Positions 55,489-64,000 of a DNA stretch of 64,000 nucleotides are shown one piece after another. Numbering within the stretch: the stretch's first letter is position 1; the number at the start of each line of letters is the position of its first letter. Source of the DNA: Flaveria trinervia (Eukaryota; Streptophyta; Magnoliopsida; Asterales; Asteraceae). Where the stretch lies: NCBI GenBank assembly GCA_025506515.1, contig CM046458.1, positions 44,216,574 through 44,280,573 on the forward strand, written 5' to 3'. The notes under the pieces are model-generated. The model did not search any database. It saw only the letters and a program-made list of their open reading frames with translations, and was not told where the DNA came from. Position numbers and translations under genes: made by a program.

Positions 55489-57635
55489 TATAACACTCGA
55501 TTATTATAAAAGTCAAAGAAAGAAAGAATAAGGGAAGGAAAAAGAAAGAAAAGCTATTTTACCCAAGCTAAGGGGTAAAAAGTGTAAAAATGACGAAAAG
55601 TTTTAAAAGTTGGTGATAAAGGTGGCATGGCCGCCCATCACCTTCTCTTCACATATCATTTGGATATTTTTAAAGAGAGAAAGAAACAAAGCAGAAAACA
55701 TTCGGGTTTTGAAGAACAGAAAGAAGAAATTCGAATTCAAGGTAAGAAATCATGGTTTTAAGATGTTCTTAATTTGCCTTAGCCTCGGTTATATGCTTAT
55801 GTGTGTTTTTATGTGTTCGGGTGTGTTTTTGGTGGGTTTCTAGGCGGTTGAACTCAATTGCAAATGGGTTTGGGAGAAGTCACACCTAAGAGGCTGCAAA
55901 TGTGAGTTCTAGAACCCCTTTTTACTTGTTTTTAATTGCTTTGGGGCTGGAAATGCATGTATGAATGTTTTATAAAAGTTAGGGTTTTTATACCTGTATG
56001 TGTGTATGTGTGTGATTGTGGGTGGGGTTTGATTTTTATCTATGTATATGTTTGATGATGTTATGGTTGTGTTTCTAAGGCTTAGAATGCAAGATTTTTG
56101 CTTAGAACATGATAGGTGATGATTTGGGGACTAAATTATGATATTAAGTGTGAATTAGACTGCTCATGCGCCTAAAAAGTGGCCCATGCGCCCAACTAAA
56201 AATAATTGGCTAAGTGTCCCATGCGCCCGAACCCTCATGTGCCCATATAGTAGTCGTGTACGTAGAAATAGGTTGAAATTGACCAAGTGTTCATATGCGT
56301 AGATAGCTCATGCGCCCAGGCACTCATGCGCCTGCATAGTGCCCATGGGCCTAGAATAGCCCAGCATAGACTAAGTGTTGCTCATGCGCCCCAACAGTGC
56401 CGATGCGCCTGAAAGTTGCTCTTGAGCCTAAGTGTTCCACATGCGTCTGAAAGGCCATGCGCCTACATAGTGCGCATGCGCCCCAATAGTGCCGATGCTC
56501 CTGAAAGTTGCCTATTCGCCTAAGTGTTCCCCATGCGTCTGATAGGCCATGCGCCTGCATAGTGCTCCTGCGCCTAAAGACTTAGAACTATTTTCTGATT
56601 TTTGGGGAAAATTGTAAAAGTAGGCTTTGACTTGCGAGGTTCCGGGGCTATGTGAGTTTACTTTTGAAGTCATAGATGATGTGATGAGTGATGTATAATG
56701 TGATGTGTGATTGATGCTTATGCATGATGATGTATGATTGCTGATATTTGACGGGTATGTATGATTGTATGACATGTTTCTTATTATGTATGATGACGTG
56801 ACTTTACGTGGTGTGATTATTATGATGAACGTAAAGTATTGTCTTAACAAAGTGAAAGATTTAAGATAATGAGAGTGGAACGTAATGAAAGAATGAAAAG
56901 CCTTGCAAGAAAATGAAAGGACGTTCACAACTCATTGGGAGTTGTTAGCTTAACTGTGTGTGTCTATAGCGTGCGATTTTGGCTAACTCATACGGGTTCA
57001 TACACACAGTAAGAGTTCAGTCTTGGTGGTTGCTTCAATACATGTTATTTCCTTATTACTATGTATTATACATCGTGCGATCTTGGCGAAACCCATAAGA
57101 GTTCACACAGATAGCGGGAGTGTGTCCTAGTGAGCACTCCATACGTGCGATAGAGGGGGGTTAAGTACATGACATGACCTAGATAGAAATGAAAGATAAT
57201 AAATGTACGAAAATTGTGATCAGTACGAAAAGTGTGAATCATGCAATATGTTCAAAATGAACCATGATGAAGATAATAATTATACCTTGATGTACCTACA
57301 TTTTGTGAACACGTGCAATAGTAATGAAAATGTTTTAATGAATGGAAAGTAATGTAATGTTTTAAAAAGTAGAACTTACTCAGCAACGCTGACTTTTTTT
57401 GCATTTTCTAGTTGGCAGGAAATGGTTGCTCAGGATGGCACGGGGTGGCTACTTAGCTCATTTTGGATGGCATCCATTTTTATAATGTGTTTGTGATGTA
57501 ATGCAACAACTATTTTGTAATTTGATAACGATGTATTATTTTGCAAAATCTATTATAATGAAATGAAATGGATGTTTAAATGTTTCTGCTGCATGTTTTA
57601 TGTACGATGATTGGTCAGCTGTGAGCATGCCGGGA
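55489..57635 (+). repeat. Gypsy-2 LTR B (3' LTR, lacks last ~75 bases)
   Basis: It starts TATAACACTCG, where the other copies have TGTAACACC, so the terminal TG is mutated. It carries the minisatellite (56160-56580). It stops at gagcatgccggga, before the cggggccttaca end, and switches to Copia-7-family sequence. It also has a private deletion near 57150, compared with LTR A and C. Confidence 0.9.
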
Positions 57636-57905
57636 AGAAGAAACATTCATTAGCAGGAGATCTGCGGAAAACCAAATCTACTAAATCAGTAGAAGATCTA
57701 TTGTAGACAAAAGCAATAACCGACAAATCAAACCAGAAAGTGGGGAATTCCAAGTAGCAAAAATCAGCAAATGGTAAACAAGAATCCTTGACAGTGTACC
57801 ACGATAAGGCAACGACAAATCAACTGCAAAATTGGAAAAAGACTTGAAGCCTCAAAAGCCGAATAAGAAAAGAAAGTAATCAATTCTAATAAATAATCAG
57901 AGGAA

Positions 57906-58639
57906 ATGTATTGCAAATGGTGTGATATGAAAAATCACAATGCTAAAGATTGTTACTTCAGCAGTTATTGTTCTATTTGCAATATGAACAATCACATGAC
58001 CTCTGACTACTACTTCAACAAATATTGTGGAATATGTAACAAAAATAATCATTCAACTCAGGAATGTTATTTTAATTAGAAGAACAAGAAGAAGAGCACA
58101 AAGAAGCCACAATCTGAGATGGCTGAGTCAGACTCTCAATCCACTGATAGTAAAAAGAATAAAAAATAAAGATCTGCAACAAAAACAAAAACCAAAACTA
58201 AAGGAGAAAACATCTGCTAATGGTAAACCTTTGAAGAAAAGAACATCATTTGAACAATCCAAAACACCTCACAAATAGGTGGATTGGACTGAAAAAGAGA
58301 CAAATGTTAATGATGCTTTCTTTGATAATTTTGTAAAGGGAAGTCATGTACCTCATTCAAAATCAAAAGATGATGAAACTATCAACAATCCAGGTTCATT
58401 GTCAAAACCAAAGCAACAAACCAACAAAGACAAGGTGAATGATGAAAAGATTGAGAAACCAAAACCAAGTTCAACAACCTCATCTTCAAAAGAATTATCC
58501 TCACGACAAACAACACAGAATGTAACAATTAAAACTAGAATTAATACTCAAACTTGAAGACTGATTCATGAAGGAGTAACAATTTTAGACATCGCTAGCA
58601 AACCTAAGATTATTAAGACTTGGGTTGTCAATTCTAATT
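57906..58639 (+). pseudogene. gag: Copia-7-like gag C-terminus with three zinc knuckles
   Basis: From 57906 three CCHC knuckles follow each other at a 19-residue period: CKWCDMKNHNAKDC, then CSICNMNNHMTSDY (last Cys changed), then CGICNKNNHSTQEC, linked by YFSSY and YFNKY. A stop follows YFN. A Lys/Ser/Thr-rich linker (58090-58560) ends KTWVVNSN then TGA (58640). The duplicate at 63801-64000 has damage in knuckle 1 but intact knuckles 2 and 3. Confidence 0.85.
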
Positions 58640-58658
58640 GATTTCTTTATATGTGCAG
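58634..58658 (+). promoter_or_regulatory. Candidate 3' splice site at Copia-7-like gag/pol junction
   Basis: CTAAT (58634-58638) overlaps the gag stop region. It is followed by tgatttctttatatgtgcag with the AG ending at 58658, then GAA. It is the fourth example of the same layout, here with a TGA stop. Confidence 0.45.
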
Positions 58659-59990
58659 GAACAATCATGGAGAGCTAACAATGGTTGTTCCAGGCATATG
58701 ACAAAAAATTGTTCTCTTTTCTATGACTTCAAACATAAAAAATGCCTCATAAGTAGCATTTGGTGGGGATAAGATGGGAGGTAAAATAGTTGGTGAAGGA
58801 ATGGTAACTAATGGTGTGCTCAAAGTTGAGAAAATAAATTATTATGAAAAATATAAAGTATAATTTTTGAGTGTGTCTAAAATTTGTGATCAAAATTATA
58901 TCACATTGTTTGATAACACTAGTTGTTACATTCTTAAGCCAGGTTTTTAGTTCCAAAAGAATGGATCCTTCTTAAAGAATCAAGAAAAAGAAACACCTAT
59001 GCTTTGGATTCGAATAATACTGCACTCACAAACCATGAAACATGCCTACTATCTAAGTCATGAGATGATGAATCTTAATAGTGGCATAGAAGGCTTGTTA
59101 ATTCCAACATGAAGAACATGAATAACTTAGTGAAAAATGACATAGTCATTGGACTGTCAAAAAAAGAGTTTTATTGTTCAAACCATTTTCCTTCATGTTA
59201 TAAAGGAAAACAACATAGATTGTCTCACAAATCCAAAATTATCAATAGCAACACTACACCACTCAAATAGCTTAACATGGATCTTATTGGTCTAACCAAT
59301 ATGGTGAGCATTGGAAAAAGGCAAAATTGTTTACTGATAGTGAATGATTTTACTCAATTCACATAGGTCTTTTTCTTAAAACAAAATAGTGAAACCTCAG
59401 AATCATTAATGGACTTTGTCATCAAGATTAAGAATCAGCTTGATTTAAAAGTTAAAATATTCAGGAGTAACAATAGGACTCAATTTGTTAATGTTCAGTT
59501 AGATTCATTTTGCAGGAATAAAGACATGGCAAGGAAGTTTAGTGCACCATGAACTCCCTAAAAAAATGGAGTTGCTCAAAGAAGAAACAAAATTCTCATT
59601 GAAGCAGCAAGAACAATGCTAGCTGATTCATAGTTGCCAATCACCTTTTGTGCTGAAACTGTGAACACAACATGCAATGTTCAAAATTGGAAATTAATTG
59701 TCAAAGAACATAATAAAACACCTTATGAGCTTTTATTAAAAAGATAACCTTACATCTGATATCTTAGAGCTTTGGGTCTCATGTGTCTGTTTTAAACATA
59801 AAGGAACAATTGGGAAATTTTTGAGAGAAAACCTATGATGGTTTCTTTGTTGGATATTATTCAATATCTAAATCATATAGGATTTACATTCCACAACGAA
59901 ACATTATGGAAGAAACTCCTAATGTGTCATTTGATGAATCCTTATATCCTAAATTTGTAAAAGGATCATCATGGTTGTTAAATACAGATA
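58659..59990 (+). pseudogene. Copia-7-like protease and integrase (inactive)
   Basis: The protease site reads ANNGCSRHMTKN (about 58678-58712), where the family has DSG, so the Asp is lost. Integrase zinc domain: WHRRLVNSNMKNMNNL. The first catalytic Asp is kept (NMDLIGLT, about 59280). The second is Asn in FRSNNRTQF (about 59465). The third is Gln in GVAQRRNK (about 59580). Further on, MEETPNVSFDESLYP (about 59905) leads to the RT linker. Confidence 0.85.
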
Positions 59991-60626
59991 CATTAACAGG
60001 CTAATTTAACTCTGGTTATATGAATAATGCAGGTTCTACTGATACATGTTATCCATTTGTTCCTCCAAATCTGAATGAAGAATCACTATCAGGTGATCTT
60101 CCAAGAACACAAACATCAAGGACATGGATCAAGGAACAACCAATAACAACAATAATGCTACACAAGTCCAGCAAAATGGATCTACATCCTTATATGGGAA
60201 CAATGCATCTGCAGCTAATGACTCTGCATCCACAGATGAGCATCCTACATCTAGAGATATGGATAATACCTCAGCAGATGTTCCACACATTGGAAAAGAT
60301 CGATTGCATTCCAAAGAGTTAATGTCAACAGGTCAACAAATACCATCCGTAGATGTTCTTGTAACTTTGTAAAGGATCATCATGGTTGTTTGATATCAGA
60401 CTTATTTAACTCTGGTTATTTGAATAATGCAGGTTCTACTAATACATTTTATCCATTTGTTCCTCCAAATCTTAATGAAGTATCACTATCAAGTGATCCT
60501 CCAAGAATACAAACATCAAGTATCATGGATCAAGGAACAACCAATAACAATAATAATGCTACCCAAGTTCAGCAAAATGGATCTACATCCTTAGATGGAA
60601 ACACTGCATCGACAGCTAATGAAAAT
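59957..60626 (+). repeat. 412-bp tandem duplication in integrase-RT linker
   Basis: aaaggatcatcatggttgtt starts at 59959 and again at 60371. The following about 250 bases match: ggttctactgatacatgttatcc against ggttctactaatacatttta, and so on. The second unit is cut at 60626 by the LTR C junction. The plus-strand frames 60020-60372 and 60390-60671 are translations of this region. Confidence 0.92.
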
Positions 60627-62145
60627 AACTGCCTAAGTTTCCCATGCGTCCAACTGAAAATAACTGCCTAAGTGTGCCATGCGCCCAAACCCTCATGTGC
60701 CCATATAGTAGTCGTGCGCATCGAAATAGGTTGAAATTGACTAAGTGTTCATATGCCTAGATAGCTCATGCGCCCAGGCACTCATGCGCCTGCATAGTGC
60801 CCATGGGCCTATAATTGCCCAGCATAGACTAAGTGTTGCTCATGCGCCCCATTAGTGTCGATGCGCTTGAAATTGCCCATGAGCCTAAGTGTTCCCCATG
60901 CGTTTGAAAGGCCATGCGCCTGCATAGGGCTCATGCGCCCCAATAGTGCCGATGCGCCTGAAAGTTGCCCATTCGCCTAAGTGTTCCCCATGCGTTTGAT
61001 AGGCCATACGCCTACATAGTGCTCATGCGCCTAAAGACTTAGAAATATTTTCTGATTTTTGGGGTAAATTATAAAAGAAGGATTTGACTTGGGAGGTTCC
61101 CGGGGCTATGTAAGTTTACTTTTGAAGTCATAGATGATGTGATGGGTGATGTATGATGTGATGTATGATTGTTGCTTATGCATGATGATGTACGATTATT
61201 GATGTATGACGGTTATGTATGATTGTATGACATGTTCCTTATTATGTATGATGATGTGACTTTACGTGGTGTGATTATTATGATGAACGTAAAGTATTAT
61301 CTTAACATAGTAAAAGATTTAAGATAATGAAATTCGAACATAATGAACGAATGAAAAGCCTTGCAAGAAAATGAAAAGAAGTTCACAACTCATTGGGAGT
61401 TGTTAGCTCAACTGTGTGTGTCTACAACGTGCAATTTTGGCTAACGCATATGGGTTCATACACACAGTAAGAGTTCACTCTTGGTGATTGCTCCAATACA
61501 TGTGATTTCATAATTACTGTGTATTATACAGCGTGCGATCTTGGTGAACCCATAAGAGTTCACACACAAGAGTCTGTCCTATTGACCAGTCCATTCGTGT
61601 GATATGGGGTTCTTGTTGCTTAACCTAGATGAATTGCTTGGTGCTCTAGAGGGGGTTAAGGACATGACAGGACCTAGATAGATTGGAAAGATAATAAATG
61701 TACGAAAATTGCGATAAGCACGAAAAGTGCGAAACGTGCAATATGTACGAAATGAACGATGATGAAGATAATAATTATTACCTCGATGTACGTACATTGT
61801 GTGAACACGTGTGATAGTAATGAAAATATTTTAACGAATGGAAGGTAATGTAATATTTTTATAAAACTAGAACTCACTCAGTATCGCTGACTTTTTATGC
61901 ATTTTCCAGTTGGCAGGTAAGGGTTGCTCAAGATGGCACGGGGCGGCTACTTGGCTCATTTTGGATGGCATCCAACTTTATAATGTTTTTGTGATGTAAT
62001 GCAATAAGTATTTTGTAATTTGATAACGATGTATTATTTAGAAAAATCTATTATAATGAATTGAAATGGGTGTTTAAATGTTTCCGTTGCATGTTTTATG
62101 TACGATGATTGGCCAACTGTGAGCATGCCGGAACGGGGCCTTACA
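60625..62145 (+). repeat. Gypsy-2 LTR C (partial, 3' end)
   Basis: It begins inside the catgcgcc minisatellite, about 680 bases into the LTR, and runs to the end ACGGGGCCTTACA at 62145. It shares derived differences with LTR B against LTR A, such as aaccctcatgtgcc and catgggcct. It is followed by the right target duplicate. Confidence 0.92.
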
Positions 62146-62150
62146 CTTGG
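62146..62150 (+). repeat. Gypsy-2 target-site duplication, right copy
   Basis: cttgg directly after TTACA equals 48226-48230. Copia-7 gag continues with gaagctctttaacatc. Confidence 0.92.
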
Positions 62151-64000
62151 GAAGCTCTTTAACATCTGCCAACATTTGCCAGCAAGACTTGGAAGAACCA
62201 CATCTTGATGTAGTAGAGGAGATGTATCTTCAATGGCAAATGGCAATGATTGCTTATAGAGCCAAATAGTACCTGAGAAGAAATAAAAATTTGGCTACAA
62301 CAAGTAAAACATCAAAGATTGGTGTTGATAAGTCAAAGGTAAGATGTTTCAAATGCAATCTCTATTGACATTTCTCTAGTGAATGTAATCAACAATCAAT
62401 CCTCACTTGAGACAACATCAACAACATTAGTCTCATCAACATCAATCTCATCAACCATTAACATCTGAATGATCTTTCAGACAACCACAACTAACCAACC
62501 CACCAGCGACAAATGAATTAGCGAGACCTAGTAATTCTAAAGAATCTGGGTTGATCATACTACAAGATGGAACTTGTGACTGGAGCATGTATGAGAAGGA
62601 AATCTTGGAAGGGAATCAAGCTTTAATGCCCCACATGGAGAACAAAGTTCCACCCATGGCTAGAGATGTAAGAGATAGACTGTGTTCATTAGTATGTGTT
62701 GAGAAAGTTAAAAGATATAGAGTCCATGCTCAATAACGAGCTGATAATGTAAAAGAAACATGATTTTGAATGAATCTCATTTAAGAGAACATAAACTATA
62801 CCAAATCAAAATTAACTCTTTATAAAACGATATAGATAAACTTGTTTGAGAAAATTACAATTTAAAAGCACAAGTCGAGCATCAGACCACTTCCTTAACA
62901 AAATCCATGGCTGATCATGCATCAATTGAAGTGAAACGTTAGAAGTTTCAACTTTTAGGTCAGCAATATGAGAAATTATTAAATTCTCATATTGAATCAA
63001 AGAACAAGAATGGGTTGGGATATAATGATGTTGTACCTCCTATAAATGATAATTACACAACTTTACCTCAAGGAATGATAAACAATTTTTTGATTCATTT
63101 TGAGCCAAGCACCAAGTTTGAAACAAAATCTTATCAACAAGTTAATAACAATGAAACAGAGGTGAGTGTAACTAAGTCTTCTGATTTAGAAATATTAAAC
63201 AAAATGACTCAAAATTTGACTTTGATAAGTGTGATGGCTTGGATGTTCTAATGAACTTGATGATGATCAACTGAACATTAGTAAGAATCTTGCTTTTGAA
63301 TCAATCATTCTCAAAGTTCCTCAAGAAACAAAGTTTCAATATCCTCCAAAACAAAGAAACATATTCAAGACTACTGCAAGAGAATAGCTAGCTAAATGAA
63401 TGTATTCAAGAACTTCATCAGCATCAAAACCTTCAACTGAAGGAATTGAGCAGTGTACATCTACTGAGGAAGTACAGACATCTTTCATAGAAAATGGAAA
63501 GAAGAACAATCAGCAGATCATTAGCGGAAGAAGAAACTTTCTTTAGTAGGAGATCTGCAGAAAACCAAATCTTCTGAATCAGTAGAAGATCTGTTGAAGA
63601 TAAAATCAATAACCAACAAATCAAACCAGAAAGTGGTGAATTCCAAGTAGCAAAAATCAGCAAATGGTAAACAAGAATCCTTTGACAGTGTACCAGAATA
63701 AGGAAAAGACAAATCAACTGCAAAATTGGAAAAAAACTTGAAGCCTCAAAAGCCGAATAAGAAAAAGAAAGTAATCAATTCTCATAAAGAATTAGAGGAA
63801 ATGTATTGGAAATGGTGTGATATGAAAAATCACAATGCTAAACATTTTTACTTCAGCAGTTATTGTTCTATATGCAATATGAACAATCACATGACCTCTG
63901 ACTGCTACTTCAACAAATATTGTGGAATATGTAACAAAAATAATCATTCATCTAAGGAATGTTATTTTAATTACAAGAACAAGAAGAAGAGCACAAAGAA
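62151..64000 (+). pseudogene. gag: Copia-7 gag, 3' part (runs off the window)
   Basis: A degraded first zinc knuckle, RCFKCNLY then a stop then HFSSECNQQ, is at about 62340-62395. NQALMPHMENK (about 62615-62650) matches the NQALMA block of Copia-6. A coiled, Asn/Lys-rich region follows. The knuckle array begins at ATG 63801: WKWCDMKNHNAKHF (damaged), CSICNMNNHMTSDC, CGICNKNNHSSKEC. Many stops. The frame leaves the window at 64000. Confidence 0.82.

Larger units (their letters stand above)
57636..60626 (+). mobile_element. Copia-7-family fragment inside Gypsy-2 3' LTR
   Basis: 57633-58107 matches 63526-64000 closely, so this is a second copy of the Copia-7 region covering the gag linker, protease and integrase. 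It has no LTRs of its own. It is joined to Gypsy-2 LTR sequence at both ends with short shared sequence (ggaagaa-like on the left, atga/ctga on the right). Confidence 0.9.
48231..62145 (+). mobile_element. Gypsy-2: Tekay-like chromovirus with rearranged 3' LTR
   Basis: LTR A (48231-50441), primer site, gag, protease, RT, RNase H, integrase and chromodomain-like tail are followed by LTR B (55489-57635), a 3-kb Copia-7-family insert (57636-60626) and partial LTR C (60625-62145). The whole is bounded by a 5-bp duplicate. It belongs to the same family as Gypsy-1. Pol is broken by stops, several explained by single C-to-T or G-to-A changes against Gypsy-1. Confidence 0.92.
46091..64000 (+). mobile_element. 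Copia-7: copia element split by Gypsy-2
   Basis: It has an LTR (46091-46899), leader, and gag from 47262 to 48230. Gag is interrupted by Gypsy-2 with the duplicate CTTGG and resumes at 62146 (after the repeated cttgg) to beyond the window end. A 3-kb duplicate of its gag-linker/protease/integrase region lies inside the rearranged Gypsy-2 LTR (57636-60626). The remainder of Copia-7 pol should be right of the window. Confidence 0.83.

Noticed and set aside
61579..61877. Minus-strand Tyr/Phe/Arg-rich frames
   Set aside because: Antisense of the Gypsy LTR; equivalent frames occur at 49951-50145 in LTR A.
1..64000. tRNA, rRNA or host protein genes
   Set aside because: None recognised on either strand. 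All convincing domains are gag, protease, RT, RNase H, integrase or third ORFs of retroelements.

Overview
This window looks like intergenic heterochromatin from a large plant genome, most likely a eudicot. It consists almost entirely of decayed LTR retrotransposons inserted into one another. I see no host protein-coding gene, tRNA, rRNA or CRISPR array. The plant assignment rests on Met-tRNA-type primer sites (TGGTATCAGAGC-like), SIRE-type Ty1/copia elements with an extra ORF after pol, and a Tekay-like Ty3/gypsy chromovirus with 2.2-kb LTRs. The species is not resolved.

Left part, 1-38768: a chain of insertions whose left halves lie outside the window. Copia-1 (1-12220, +, SIRE type, both LTRs, only about 7 bases of its 5' LTR missing) sits in the integrase of Gypsy-1 (12221-18280, - strand). 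Gypsy-1 sits in the gag of Copia-2 (18281-34607, +). Copia-2 also carries Copia-3 (22480 to about 29597, +) and itself sits in the leader of a Tork-like copia (34608-35689, -). That element sits in the gag of Copia-5 (35690-38768, -), which belongs to the same family as Copia-2 in opposite orientation. Copia-3 has lost its 3' LTR and Copia-2 has lost RT-RNase H, probably in one deletion near 29597.

Middle, 38769-46090: unassigned AT-rich DNA, a broken minus-strand reading frame of unknown origin (39180-40110), and Copia-6 (about 40112-45250, +), a relative of Copia-2 truncated at the start of RT.

Right part, 46091-64000: Copia-7 (+, LTR, leader and gag) is split by Gypsy-2 (48231-62145, +). 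Gypsy-2 is flanked by a perfect 5-bp target duplication, CTTGG. Its 3' LTR is rearranged: a nearly complete LTR, a 3-kb piece of the Copia-7 family, then a partial second LTR copy. Gypsy-1 and Gypsy-2 are the same family.

Every pol has stops or frameshifts, so nothing here is likely to be autonomous. The most interesting signals are at the nucleotide level. Four elements share a branch-point/polypyrimidine/GTGCAG-G pattern exactly at the gag-pol stop codon. Copia-1 has an array of about eight hairpins between pol and its third ORF. Family-specific short palindromic words recur in the LTR, the gag-pol linker and the pol-ORF3 spacer. The Copia-7 family has three zinc knuckles at a 19-residue period.
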